Position numbers and translations under genes: made by a program
NCBI GenBank assembly: GCA_008638375.1
Contig: CM018052.1
Location: forward strand, 8,116,006-8,180,005
Reading direction: 5' to 3'
DNA: 64,000 nt
Source of the DNA: Nyssa sinensis
Lineage: Eukaryota > Streptophyta > Magnoliopsida > Cornales > Nyssaceae
Shown here: positions 33,443 through 44,549 of the stretch, in pieces
Numbering within the stretch: position 1 is the stretch's first letter
Layout: every line of letters starts with the position of its first letter
The notes under the pieces: generated by a model
Databases searched by the model: none
The model's input: only the letters and a program-made list of their open reading frames with translations
What the model was told of the DNA's origin: nothing

Positions 33443-36400
33443 ATCAGCATCCAAAGAGGCAAGATGGGCGTTATGATAGACACAATCTCGGGTACTCACC
33501 AATAATGTTATCAGCAAAAGGATTTCATAACGAATGTGCATATACAAAGGTTATAAACGTCCACAATAAAAGGGATCATAATGATCACAAAGACAAGATA
33601 TAGCCAATGAGTCAAAGGACTCATAGATATTCACAACAAATAGGATCTCAACAAATCACAAATTCCACAAAATGGAAACATAATAATCAAAGGGTTGTAG
33701 ACTTAAAGTAATTATTCATGCATGTTTTAGGAAGCAAAGATTAGCAGCTATACAAGTAGGCCACATTGGCAGAGTAGAAATTCACATATTAGAGTTCGGG
33801 TTTACTTACATTGGATCCTTAGTATTGCATTCCCATACTGGTACCATAGAAGCTATCCCATAGCCTTGTTCTATTTTTCCATCATTTGTATAATCCTATA
33901 ATCATGGTTCAAAAATATATTATATGTCGAACTAGTATTCATTCTAATTCTAAGTATCTTTATTCTACATTTTAAGTTCTTTTGAACTTAGTATAACTGA
34001 TTAAGAAATCCTCAAATTCCTAATTTAAGGTTCCTGACACTTTATAGCTTATTTGGCCCTTCAAGGGCATAATGGTAATTTACACTTTTAATGTCCCATA
34101 TTTCTCTGTACATAATTTACGTATTTAGACTTCATTTTTGAGTCCAATCGATCCTTATAACATTTACACAGACCTCTTTAATTTCATCTATACACTTCTG
34201 GTAACTTCATTAAGTTTTTATTCGTCATTTTTCAGTTTATTATCAGGTCTTATTTTTTTTAAAATGGAGTCACCATCAAGTCTGGAATATCGAAGATAAT
34301 CGGTTGAGGCTTTTCTGGATCTTAATTTGTATATATGTGACTTACATTAGCCTAGGGATATTTTTGTAATTTTACACTTTCACGTGTCCCCATTTTTCGG
34401 TACTTCGTTTGCTAAAATGGACTCCACCGTTGAGTCTGAAATGTCAAATAAAGTCAGAATATACTATCTCTGACATTTAATTAGCTTTTGCATCTCTAAG
34501 GGGATAATGGTAATTATGACATTTCACGTCTCTATATTTTTCGGACTTCGTTTCATAAAATAGATCTAGCCATTAGGTCCAAAATGTCCCAAAATTCTAA
34601 GGTAGGTATTTTCATACAATTGATAGGTTAATTGATACATTAGGACACAATTGAAATTATTCCATTTGTTCGTTCATATTTCTCGGGGTTTGATTTCACA
34701 AATTGGACTTTGTCATTGAGTCCGAAATACTCAAAATCATTGGATTAGACTATTTTTTCATTTTAATTGGCCTTTGTTTGACCTATTTTCGCTCAAGGGC
34801 ATTTTAGTAATTTTTTCTATTCAATTAAAGGTTTAAAATAATTAATAACTTTTTTTTGGGCCCTTTTATAATTTCTATAAATTTTTCTACCTTTCTTGAA
34901 TTTGTTTTCCTCATTATTTAGGAATTTCTTTTAAAATTCCTACTGATTTGGAATTAATTTAGCTATTATTCTAGGATTACAATTTAGGAGTTTATTAAAT
35001 TGGGAATAGGCTTAACCCTATTCCCAATTTCAAATTTTCTATCCTTGCTTCCAAACAGTCTCAATTCAGTTTATTAAAACATAACCAAGGTCTCGAACAA
35101 TAGCATTTTGATAACCCTTACCTGCGTCCGAACCGGGTTAACTCGAACCTGACCTGTCTGACCCGTTGACTAACCTGATCAATTGTTGCCATGGTCAACA
35201 GAAGCCTTCCGACACCGATCGTATTCTTCGACGATGGCGAAGATTTTCTTCTCTATTTCGTTCAATTCCCGCCACTCTTTTTGCCCCATTTTTATCCCAA
35301 TCAACTTCTGGGACTTTAGGGAACCTTTTCCCATACCTAAAACCAAGTAAATCAACCCAATATCTATTTATTCCAATTATCCCACAATACCTGCAACTGG
35401 CCTTTACTTGGCCTTCACAACACCATTTTTGGTGTTTCAACTTGCAGTATGTCCCATTTTATTTTCTCTTTTGAGCCTTATGTTCATAATTGAGTTTTGG
35501 TTAAGTCTTTATGTGACCTAGTTTCAAGTGTCCTGCCATTAACGATTCTTCATGAACCTCAATCTCTCAGGGGGTTCTTGAATTTTATTCCACTAAAATT
35601 CATATAGAGGCGTAAAATAATGATGTGGAAGTAAATGATTGGATTTTTACCTATCTAAAGCTTATACACAGTTCCTTCACTTTCTCTGGCCATTTTCTCT
35701 CTCTATAGTTGTTCTTCCTCCTTCCTTCTAGTTCAAGTGGCTCTTCTTCTTCCTCTGGGACTTCCTTCTTCCCTCCGATCTTAGTGCATGCAATAATGTC
35801 CCCTTCTTCTTCTTCTCTCTTTCTCTCCCTCTCTCTCTCTAGCCACATCAAGGTTTGTTGATTTGAAATATACCCCTCACACACATTTAGGTGATGACAC
35901 CTCATCTCTTTTTCTTTTTCTTTTTTTCTGGATTTCCTACACTCGTTTAGGTTATATACTTTCTTGTAGCTGATATAGCACAAAGTTCTTGTAGCCTAGT
36001 TGGTTTTTTTTTTTTTTTGGTAGAAGTTATTCCTTATTTCTTGGTCTTGGGTTCAAGACTTTGTCCGAGCCTTTTAAAGCTCTTTTCTCTCTTTTTCTTT
36101 TACACATGCATCCTATTTCACTTTATAGTATTTTATTAATTCCCAACCTTTTCATTTTAATCTTCTAAGAGTTTCTTATAATTTTTGCAATATTTCTTGA
36201 CTAAGCATGCATTATTCATGTTCCAGTAATCTTGTTTAAGTGCAATTCGTGCACTTATTTTCTAAAATTATTCATATGTTAATCCTAGATTAGCACTAAT
36301 CATAATTTGATATTGAGTTATAACCTTTGTCATTAATTTTGCATTCTTAAAATTGGTTGTCTCCAATTTATAACTAGTTGCTCTCATTTACAAATTCGCT

Positions 36401-36516
36401 TTCATATTTACGGACCATTAGCCTCAATTAGAATTGTCCATGATTATTAAGCAAATTATCTTATGATAATCCTTATTATCCTTAATTGCCCTACTTAATT
36501 GGGTCAGGATGTTACA
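33443..36516 (-). mobile_element. R1 right part: minus-strand chromovirus-type LTR
   Basis: The plus-strand text ends GGGTCAGGATGTTACA, the reverse complement of a TGTAACATCCTGACCC start, closely parallel to R2 (TGTTATACCTCGACCC). It therefore completes R1. Inside, on the minus strand, are copies of the segment with GAGTCC-AATGG and ACGTAAA that repeats in S3. The open frame 35,166-35,474 has no motif. A T-run and TC-rich tracts lie at about 35,815-35,850 and 36,004-36,018. The right flank (ACTAC) does not match the left flank (ACCTC), which fits the loss of central gag sequence at this site. Confidence 0.7.
35992..36060 (+). other. tRNA-like A/B-box block in R1
   Basis: TAGCCTAGTTGGT (A-box-like, 35,992-36,004) then TCTTGGGTTCAAGACT (B-box-like, 36,045-36,060). 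As R1 lies on the minus strand, the block is again antisense to the LTR, as in E2 and S2. Confidence 0.55.
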
Positions 36517-36930
36517 ACTACCCTCAAACTCAACTAGAGACGAAAAGAAAAGAGCTCGGAGTCCGGAGAGGCATGAATGGAAAAAGCAGCCAAGCACCTC
36601 TAATAAGAAGAGTAACCCTTACACACCTCTGAATGTACCTCTGAGGCACATTTTCCATCAAATATAGTTACGAGAGTACCTCAGATGGCCAGAGAGGATG
36701 AAGGAAGACCTTGGGAAGAGGAACCAGAGCAAGTATTGCGATTTTCATAGGGATCATGGCCACACCACGGATGAATGTTGAGTTTTAGAACAAGAAATTG
36801 AAGGCCTAATTCATAGAGGGAAACTCAAGGAGTTCACCCATTTTACGCAAACAAATGACACTCAATCACATAGGACTGATAAGGACCAACAAAGAACTCC
36901 TCACAAACAGTAGGGTCCTAGACCTGAAGG
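36517..36930 (+). pseudogene. Tat gag C-terminal part with zinc knuckle
   Basis: The Tat element resumes here. YTPLNVPLRHIFHQI leads into a zinc-knuckle-type motif [16 protein letters not shown] (about 36,735-36,780), then EQEIEGLIHRGKLKEF, the usual ending of the Tat/Athila nucleocapsid. Two stops (TAG at about 36,665 and TGA right after the last Cys) inactivate it. This region would bind element RNA in the particle. Confidence 0.8.
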
Positions 36931-37119
36931 ACCAAATGATAGGGTGGGAGGTGGGAGTAGAACCACAACATCATGCCATCTACGTCCTTCATGCAAATAG
37001 CCAAAATTTTGGGATGCCAAAGAGGACTTGAAAGAGGTATGCCCGTGAGGCTAGGCGAGAACCAGAGATCCTCAACGATAATGCACTCAAGAAGAAACAT
37101 AACTTAACCCCCACACTTC

Positions 37120-37600
37120 AGTTCTCGTATCTGGACCTAGTAGGAGTACACTTCCCTCACAACGACTCACTTGTGATATCCCTAAAAATCTTAAACTTCC
37201 AGATCCAAAAAGTGTTCATTGATACTAGGAGCTCGGTATATGTACTTTTCATTCTTCTTTTTCAGAAAATTAAGATAGATCCAAAGAACTCCAACCTACC
37301 ACAGTAGTGATGGCGGGTTTTAATAGAGATATTAGCTCTCTACTTGGGACCATCAAACTTCTTATCACAATTAGAAAAGCCCAAGATAAAAAACTATTCT
37401 AACTGACCTTATGGCTATTGATGTTGTTTCTCTATACAATTTGATCCTCGAAAGACCTTGGATCCACGACCTCAATGCAGTAACATCTACTATGCATCAG
37501 TGCTTGAAATTCATTCTAGAGGAAAAGGTGGTTACTATCAAAGGCTGCCAACCTACTTCCAAGGAATGTCAAGAAATAGCTTTAAAGCCATAGGTGGAGA
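37120..37600 (+). pseudogene. Tat aspartic protease, decayed
   Basis: QKVFIDTRSSVYVLF (about 37,208-37,250) occupies the catalytic D-S/T-G position but reads D-T-R, so the glycine is lost. After a short broken stretch, YNLILERPWIHDLNAV (about 37,435-37,482), TMHQCLKF and VTIKGCQPTSKECQ give the C-terminal protease landmarks of the Tat group. Stops and a frameshift lie between the two halves. Confidence 0.75.
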
Positions 37601-37864
37601 AATAGCAACTACAAAAGTTTACTAGCTCCTTCAGAACTCCAAACATAGAACTAGATGAACCATGCCCGGAAGAATTAGAAAAACCACTTAGCCTGAGGGG
37701 GATAAGCAGTTCCCTCTAGCTTAAGAAAGAAGTTCAGAAAATCTAAATTGATCCCCAAGACTCCAACTGAGTTGTCCAGATAGGCTTAGCTTTGAACCTA
37801 AAGGAAACAAAAAATATAATAACTTTCCTAAGGGACAACATCTCAACCTTTTCCTAGAGTGCGA

Positions 37865-38650
37865 AGGATATGGATGGTATTGACTCCTACTTCATTAGCC
37901 ACAAACTTATGGTTGATTCATGCTACCCCTCAGTACGTTAGAAGATGAGGACATTTTCACCACAGCGGCATAAGATAATTAATGAAGAAGTTGAGTGACT
38001 TTTGGAAGCTAAAATGATCAAGGAAGTTTACTACCTGAACTGATTGGCCAATACAGTATTAGCCAAGAAGAAGAATAGGAAATGGAGGGTCTGTGTTGAC
38101 TATATTGACCTCAACAAAGCATGCCCCAAGGATAACTTTCTGGTCCCTAGAATAAACTAGTTAGTACATGCAACTATAGAGCATTAGCTCTTGAGTTTCA
38201 TGAATGCATATTTGGGGTATAATCAAATGCAAATGTACCCCCAAACCAAGAAAAGACAGCCTTTATGTTTGAAAGAGGAATCTATTACTACAAAGTAATG
38301 CCTTTTGGGTTGAAGAACGTAGGGGCAACCTATCAAAGGCTGGTCAACAAGATGTTCTAGCCTCAAATTGGTGTCACCATAAAGGTTTACATAGACAACA
38401 TGCTCGTAAAGAGCATGAATCAAAATGATCGTGTCCAACACCTAGCTCAAGCATTTGAAATTTTAAACAAACATGACATGAAATTGAATCCCATAAAACA
38501 CACATTTGGCGTGATAGAAGGGAAGTTCCTAGGGTGTCTAATCGATGTTTGTCATTCTTCAAAGTACTTAAAGGAGACTAGTTCATTTAATAGACTCTTG
38601 AGTTCGAGCAGGCCTTCCAACAACTTAAGGATTACCTCGGATCTCTAGAG
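37865..38650 (+). pseudogene. Tat reverse transcriptase, decayed
   Basis: Recognisable blocks: DSYFISHKLMVD, LLEAKMIKEV, RKWRVCVDYIDLNKACPKDN (about 38,080-38,140), the AYLGYNQMQMYP stretch, VMPFGLKNVGATYQRLVNKM (about 38,300-38,357) and VYIDNMLVKSM (about 38,388-38,418). The catalytic Y/F-x-D-D motif is Y-I-D-N, so the second metal-binding aspartate is gone. Several stops are present. Downstream AFEILNKHDMKLNPIKHTFG completes the thumb-proximal region. Confidence 0.82.
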
Positions 38651-39065
38651 CTCTTGTCAAAGCCAATCGTGGGTGAGAAATTATACCTTTATCTGGCAAT
38701 CTCAGATCATATAGTCAGTTCTATATTATTGAGCAAAGACTGTAGAATCTAGAGGCCCATCTTTTACGTTAGTAAGGCATTTGTAAGGGCAGACTCTAGA
38801 TATCCAAATCTAGAAAATTGGCTTATGAGCTAATTATATCAGCTCAGACCTTGCTTCCAAGCACATATTATAATTATGTCGACCATATACCCCATTTTGG
38901 AATGTACTCCACAAACTAGAACTCTCTAGACGATTAATGAAGTAGTTTGTGGAACTAGGGGAGTTCGATATTCAATATTAGCCTATAACAACTATTAAAC
39001 CACATGCCATGGCTAATTCCTTGGTGGAATTCTCGAGGTCACGACAACAACAAAGCTACCAGCCA
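38651..39065 (+). pseudogene. Tat RNase H (RT-proximal), decayed
   Basis: LYLYLAISDHIVSSILLSKD (about 38,680) and IFYVSKAFVRADSRYPNLEK (about 38,760-38,820) mark the RT-linked RNase H-like domain. It is followed by broken sequence equivalent to the LVEFDIQY region near 38,945-38,980. Stops interrupt it. Confidence 0.7.
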
Positions 39066-39075
39066 CTTGCTCAAA

Positions 39076-39440
39076 TCTAGATCCTTCAAATAGATGGATC
39101 TTTCACTAACAAAGGCATCGGTATTGGGATAGTCCTATAGACCCCAGAAGGAGACATACTAGAAAGAGTCGTATCCTTGTGTTTCTATGCGTATAACAAT
39201 GAGGTAGAGTGTGAAGCTCTAATCATTAGAATTAAGGTAGCTCAATAATGTAGAGCTTGGGATATGAAATCCTATTCTGATTCACAACTTATGGTTAACC
39301 AAATCTCTAGAGCATTCTCCATAAAAGACCATAGAATGGGACAATATGCCAAGATTTTAAATCTTTGGGCAAAACCCTTAATAGCTTATCTCTCAAGAAA
39401 ATAGATCGAGCTGAATATTCAAAAGTAAATACCTTAGCAA
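39076..39440 (+). pseudogene. Tat second (archaeal-type) RNase H, decayed
   Basis: ILQIDGSFTNKGIGIGIVL (about 39,079-39,135, with the catalytic Asp of a DGS motif), NNEVECEALI (the catalytic Glu region) and SYSDSQLMVNQISRAFSIKD (the next catalytic Asp) follow one another in order. An additional archaeal-type RNase H between RNase H and integrase is a known trait of the Tat lineage and supports the lineage call. It has internal stops (TAG after VL, TAA after VAQ). Confidence 0.78.
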
Positions 39441-39529
39441 ATATGACATCTAAGCTGAGGGAAGCCTTCAGTTCTGAGTCCTAGGCTAATATCAAAGTTT
39501 CTTTTCAAAAGGTTCCAAGCACAGTCTAG

Positions 39530-40057
39530 AATAAGCAAGTTCTACAAATCCATGAAGGAAATAACTGGATGACTCCTATTATCCGATACTTAAAAAAGAG
39601 ATCCTACCCGAAAGAAGGGATCAGTCCAGACAAGTACGAGTCAGATCAGCTAGGTTCCTAATCGGCAATGATAGAATTTATCAAAGATCCTTACCCTACC
39701 TCTGCTTCTATGCCTTACTTTAGAGGAAGCTCACTATGTGCTAAAGGAGATACGTGAAGGAATATGCGGTAACCACAATGGGGCAAGAAGTTTGTCCTAC
39801 CGAGCTCATATGCAAGGATATTATTGGTGAACTATATAGAGGGATGCCAAGGATCATGTCAAGAAATGTGACAAGTATCAGAGGTTTTCACCCTACCGAC
39901 ATCAGCCTCAATAAGAAATGATCCCAATCACAAGCCCTTGGTCATTTGTTTAATAGGGAATGGACATCAATGGACCATTCCCAAAGGCACCTCTGAATAA
40001 GAGATTTCTCCTAATGGCAAAAGACTACTTCACTAAATAGGTAGCAACTTGCCCCTT
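39530..40057 (+). pseudogene. Tat integrase, first part (zinc finger and start of core)
   Basis: NWMTPIIRYLKK opens the region and a badly broken zinc-binding domain follows (EEAHYVLKEI-type and WRDAKDHVKKCDKYQRF-type text across frames at 39,720-39,885). The catalytic core starts with PITSPWSFV and GMDINGPFPKAPLNKRFLLM (about 39,960-40,020, first catalytic Asp present), then DYFTK. The coding sequence is interrupted after VATCPF by solo LTR R2 and continues at 42,067. Confidence 0.75.
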
Positions 40058-42066
40058 TGTCATGACCCGTAACCCGTCTTATGGGGATTAAGGGCCCGCG
40101 ACCGGGGGCAACGGCCTACGATCCGTCCCCCACCAAAGGATCTTAAACATTACTTAATTAATTATTAAGATTGCCTATGATGACATTAGCTAATTCATTA
40201 TCATCATCAGAGTATACTTCTACATGCCAAAATGAAAATAAATGTTTAATTTACAGATCCTCAAAACCAACATACCCAAGACGTAGACACATGGGAGAAT
40301 TTAGACTACTATGTACTTAGTCTATTACATTACTAGCAAAAGCATCCATTGTACTTGCAAAAGGACAACTTACAACAGTATGTGGCGTCTACTCAATATG
40401 TATGTCTATTGGTCCTTCTATAACTTGCTGTCCTGAAAGAAAGAAAAAAAACATATCTAGAGTGAGCTAATTTAACTTAGTAAGTAAGCTCCTCGCTCTA
40501 CCATGGTTCAAGGTTAGTCCAAAAGAAAGATAATGGACAATAAAAAGCAAAGGATAATATCTCAATAGCATGTGAAGGATAGAACATCACAGTAGCCAGT
40601 CACCAAGAATGTGAATCAATAAAACGACCGTGAGTCCCAAAGGCACATCCCAAGGTAGAATAACAAATCAACAATAGGGATTGGCCTATGCAATAGTTAG
40701 CTACCACAAATCACAACATAACAAGTTGAGTCCAAAGATAGGCAAGTAAGCATATCATCAATCAAATAGTATATGAACAGATAATCCAAGGACAGGCTCA
40801 CAAATTGAGGGGTTGACTCTCCAAGCCGTGACCTGCAACTCAATTTTTAATAGCCTTTATTTAATGGGTTTGGTCGAGGCCAAGGGTTTTTATAACCCTT
40901 GTAGTGTCTAGTTTCATTTCTAAGCATCAAAATCAAGTTTACTTTACCTCAGTTCAGGTTTGTGTTTTTGAAGGTACAACAATGGTTGTCCTTCGAATTT
41001 TCCTATTTTAGATTGTGTTAATTCACTCCTTTTCATGGGTTTTATCTACTATAGGTACATGCATGCAAAACTGAGTTTATAATAATCAAAATGATGCTAG
41101 AATAGTCATGCTCCCTTAAGAGTGGAAAATTAGGTTTTTAAAAGCTTATACCTTCAAAGGGTGGTTTTTTTCTCTTGTTGCTAGCTACTGGAGCCCAATT
41201 CTAGTCCTCAAAGTGCACGCAACCTCCTTTTTTCCTCCTTCTTCTGCTTCTATTCTTCTTCTTTCCTTCATTTTCTGTCTCTCTCTCTACTCGCAAATGC
41301 ACACAATACACATACTATACGCCCTAGGTCTGCTTCTTTACACGTAGTGCATGCGCAACACATACACACTATAGGTATATATATATACATGTCATCATAT
41401 ATAGTTATACATATATATATATATACATATAGGGCTGACATAAGCTGATGAGTTGCATGCAACGCAACTAGGAGAAGAGGTGGCCCAATGGGGGGCTGGC
41501 ACCTCAATTTTGAACATGCTGAAATTGGGACTTATTAGAGTATATATACATATCTTATGCATTAGATTGCATAAAAGTGCATGTAGCCTAGTTAGCATTC
41601 TTTTTGGGTTTTAGGTTTCTTTTCTTTCTTGGTCTAGGGTTAAAACCTTTTGACCACCCTTTTGGCTTCATTTTTCCCCTTTTCCCCTCTTATGCCTTGT
41701 TTAGCAATTTTTGGCATTATTTGTCAGATTTTTAAGTTGGGTCTTAATTGCTTAAAAATCCCTTCGTATTCTCGCTTTGCTTTTTAATTTTGTGTGCTAA
41801 ATGTTTGTGTCGTAAACCTTTATTTTTAACATATTACATGGTATTTTATTTATACTAATAATGCATCACATTTATTTGTAATTTTGTAACTAAGTTCGTT
41901 TTATTCGCGTCTCGCTCTATTTTGCCCAATTTTTCTTTGTGTAATAAGTTTAACATTTACGGCCTACTAGTTCTAATTTAAAATGTCAAACAAATTAACA
42001 TATATTTAAGCTCAGAAAAGCGTCATTATAGTAATTTAGTTTGCCTAATTGGGTCGAGGTATAACA
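40058..42066 (-). mobile_element. R2: solo LTR on the minus strand, 2,009 bp
   Basis: The plus-strand text begins TGTCATGACC and ends GAGGTATAACA, i.e. TGTTATACCTCGACCC...GGGTCATGACA on the minus strand. It is flanked by a perfect 5-bp duplication CCCTT (40,053-40,057 and 42,067-42,071), and the Tat integrase reading resumes across the join, which proves both ends. It is related to R1 but only half as long, so it is an internally deleted member or a shorter relative. Landmarks: the GAGCTAATTTAACTTAGTAAG stretch at about 40,463, a TA microsatellite at about 41,375-41,427 and a tRNA-like block at 41,583-41,647. Confidence 0.9.
41583..41647 (+). other. tRNA-like A/B-box block in R2
   Basis: GTAGCCTAGTTAGCATTC (A-box-like) then GTCTAGGGTTAAAACC (degenerate B-box-like, about 41,632-41,647). 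Antisense to R2, as in R1. Confidence 0.45.
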
Positions 42067-42811
42067 CCCTTTGCCAAAATAACAAAATCTAAGGTAAGAA
42101 GTTTCACTTGGAAGGAAATAGTATGTAGGTTTGGTATTCCCAAGGTACTGATCTTAGACAATGGGACTCAATTCCAAGGGAAGATCTTTAAAAGAATTTG
42201 CACTGACCTTAACATACTCCAGCATTTTTCCTCTCTAGGGCACCCTCAAGCTAATAGACAGACAAAGGTTACTAATAGATCCGTATTGGAGTCTCCCAAG
42301 AAAATACTAGAAGCAACAAAGACAAAATGGGTCAAGGAGTTACCTCGGGTTCTTTGGGCTTACCAAACCACCAGGAGAGTTTCCACCTAGGAAACTCCAT
42401 TTTCCCTTACATTTAGAACTGAGTCCATCATACCCATAGAGATTGGCCTACCATCCCTCAGAACTGATATTCACCAGTCAAATAAGAATGACAATCTACT
42501 TTCAAAAGAATTGGATATTTTAGAGGAAAAGTTGAGCAAGCCCAGGTTAGAATGGCTTCCTACAAAAAAGAATATCAAAGTATTTCAACAAGGCAGCAAA
42601 GCCCGTCGGTTTCCAGGATGGAGATCTCATCCTTAGAAGGGTTTTTTCAAATACTAAAGAGCCTGGTTCGGGAAAGCTATACCCCAACTAGGAGGGTCCT
42701 TACCGAGTGGTGAAATCCTATAGGCCAACCACTTATTGGTTAGAAAAGCTCAATGGGAAGAAAATTCCAAGACCTTGGAACATAAAGGACTTCAAGAAGT
42801 ATTATCAGTAA
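42067..42811 (+). pseudogene. Tat integrase, second part (core and C-terminus)
   Basis: Resumes after R2 with AKITKSKVRSFTWKEIVCRF, then GIPKVLILDNGTQF (second catalytic Asp, about 42,133-42,175) and HFSSLGHPQANRQTKVTNRS, where the third acidic residue (Glu) is expected but the text reads QTKVTNR, so it appears lost. LPRVLWAYQTTRR and TPFSLTFRTESIIPIEIGLP follow across a TAG at about 42,388. The C-terminal domain GPYRVVKSYRPTTYWLEKL ends at KDFKKYYQ and TAA (42,809-42,811), the normal end of Tat pol. One or more frame changes lie near 42,560-42,690. Confidence 0.82.
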
Positions 42812-42813
42812 AC

Positions 42814-43240
42814 AAGTTTTAAATTCTATGTAGCCTTAGGGCTCGAAATATTACAGCTCTGAATGTTAAAAGTTAGCTTTAAATTCCACGAATCCTTAGG
42901 GCTAGGGATGTTACAACTCTAGATATTAAACAAGCTTTAAATTCCAAAAAGCCTTAGGGCTCCGGATTTTACAACTCTGAATATTAAGCAAACTTTAAAT
43001 TCCAGGAAGCCTTTGTGCTCGAGATGTTACAGCTCTAGATGTTAAATTTTTTTTTACTAAGGAAAATCTTTAAATTCCATGAAGCATTTGACCTCGAGAT
43101 GTTACAGCTTTGGACTCAAAAACTCTTTTAATTCCACGAAGCATTTGAGCTTGGGATGTTATAGCTCTGAATGTTTTATCAAGAACTTCATATATTATAA
43201 AGTATTTGAGCTCGTGTAATTTTCTAAAAATTAGAAGGGA
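42814..43240. repeat. ~58-77 bp tandem repeats downstream of Tat pol
   Basis: About seven degenerate units, each with CTTTAAATTCCA, AAGCCTTAGGGCTCG, ATGTTACAGCTCTGAATGTTAA and variants. Starts fall near 42,814, 42,873, 42,930, 42,989, 43,068, 43,126 and 43,180. Tandem repeats between pol and the 3' LTR are common in Tat elements. A poly-T run at about 43,047-43,055 breaks the series. Confidence 0.8.
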
Positions 43241-43378
43241 TGAAAAACATTCCACAAGTCCAAGGCAAAACACAGATTTGGGTAAAAAGACTGAAAATCC
43301 ATAAATAAATATTCAAAAAGTACGAAAGGTGACATCAAGGATCATTATAGATGAGATATTACAAAAACTCTTATATGG

Positions 43379-44081
43379 CTAAGAGGCAGTTACGGCTTCG
43401 GGATCTTCATCATCTTCAAACTCCTCGCTCTCTACTTCAACAACCTCTTTATGATCCAGCACCTCCATATTGACCCTTGGATAAGCTTTGGCCATTTTTT
43501 TGAGATAGAGATTGTAAGCATCAGAAGCAAGTTTCCTCCTAAGCTTCAAGATCTTAACCTTTTGCTTTTCAACTGCGGCAACTTTTGCAGCCTCTATATC
43601 AGAGTAGTGCCTTGTTTCAAATTCAGAAGCTACGATCTCAGCAATGGACAAGTCTAACTTGAGCTTTGAAATCTGCCTCTTCAAATCAGCAAGCTCACTG
43701 CCTAGAGAGGTTATTTCTAAATCCTGGACTGATACGGTGTTAAAGGATTCAGCTAACTTCTCTTTGAGCTTGTCTGTCAAAGATCGAGAGGTTTCGAGTT
43801 CCATCTCAGCATCCTCAAGTTTCTTCTTTAGCTCTTTAATTTTATTGGCCCCCTTGGTAGAGCTCATAAGTTGAAGCTGAAGTTGAAACTGAGCCTCTAT
43901 GTCATAAGACTGATACCTGATCTCTCCTAAAGCAGCCTTGATGTGTACTGTCAACAATATAAAAATTATTATAAGTATGAACAAGTACAGAGATGAAAAA
44001 TCACAATGTGGAATGCCACCCTTACCTTGCATAGAGAGATAAACCCATTGTGAACTGCTCGAGGAATGCTGACCTGGGCCA
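43379..44081 (-). CDS. Antisense accessory ORF of Tat element: coiled-coil protein with an intron (C-terminal exons)
   Basis: The minus-strand frame runs open from the H4 insertion (44,081) to its stop at 43,379-43,381, about 230 codons. It is convergent with pol and downstream of the tandem repeats. Residues from MSSTKGANKIKELKKKLEDA to about ISKLKLDLSIAEIV form a long heptad-patterned coiled coil. A basic stretch (KQKVKILKLRRKLASDAYN) follows and the tail is strongly acidic (EVVEVESEEFEDDEDPEA). The frame contains a likely 78-bp intron, 43,948-44,025, with GTAAGG at the donor and TTGTTGACAG at the acceptor; splicing joins YLSMQ to VHIKAALGE in frame. No internal stop is seen, unlike every pol domain of the same element. 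Antisense ORFs downstream of pol are reported in Tat elements such as Grande. The N-terminal part lies beyond H4. Confidence 0.7.
43948..44025 (-). other. Predicted intron in the antisense ORF
   Basis: Seventy-eight bases, rich in A and T on the minus strand, with GTAAGG donor and pyrimidine-rich TTGTTGACAG acceptor. Because 78 is a multiple of three and has no stop, both spliced and unspliced forms read through. If not spliced it would add a hydrophobic stretch (LYLFILIIIFILL). Confidence 0.6.
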
Positions 44082-44513
44082 TGGAACACCCCGAACCTTA
44101 ATTATTGGATAATTAAGGTTGACGGTAGTTATTAACAAGACTAAGCTTAGAAAAATGGTGGGCAAATTCACTCAAATTGGAGATAATCAATTTCAAGAAA
44201 TAAAGTTAATGACAAAGGTCATAAATTAATAATAAATTATGATTAGTGTTAACCAAGGATTAACACATGAATAATCTTAGAAAATTAGTGGATAACATGC
44301 ACTTAAGCAAGACTAGTAATACATGAACAATGTATGCTTAATCAAGATGAATCCAAAAATTTTAAAAGAATTTTAGGAATAATTAAAGTACAATATAGTA
44401 CACCAAAAAGAAAATAAAAGGGAAAAAGAGCCAAATTCTCCCACCAAGACTTCATGAAGAGTACCAAAAACTCTACCACTTGAGCACTAGAGTATTATTG
44501 TCATATATTCAGC

Positions 44514-44549
<36 letters not shown>

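Larger units (their letters stand above)
20221..44081 (+). mobile_element. Tat-lineage Ty3/gypsy element, the host of the nest (3' end not seen)
   Basis: The outer element of the nest. Its own sequence is split into 20,221-21,131, 36,517-40,057 and 42,067-44,081. In order it has 5' LTR, PBS, Gln-rich gag N-terminus, gag zinc knuckle, protease, RT, RNase H, a second (archaeal-type) RNase H, integrase, tandem repeats and an antisense ORF. The second RNase H and the antisense downstream ORF are described hallmarks of the plant Tat group within the non-chromovirus OTA branch. The central gag domain is missing at the R1 insertion, so a deletion happened there. The rest of the 3' region and the 3' LTR lie beyond insertion H4 and outside the window, or are lost. 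Stops are frequent in every domain. Confidence 0.85.
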
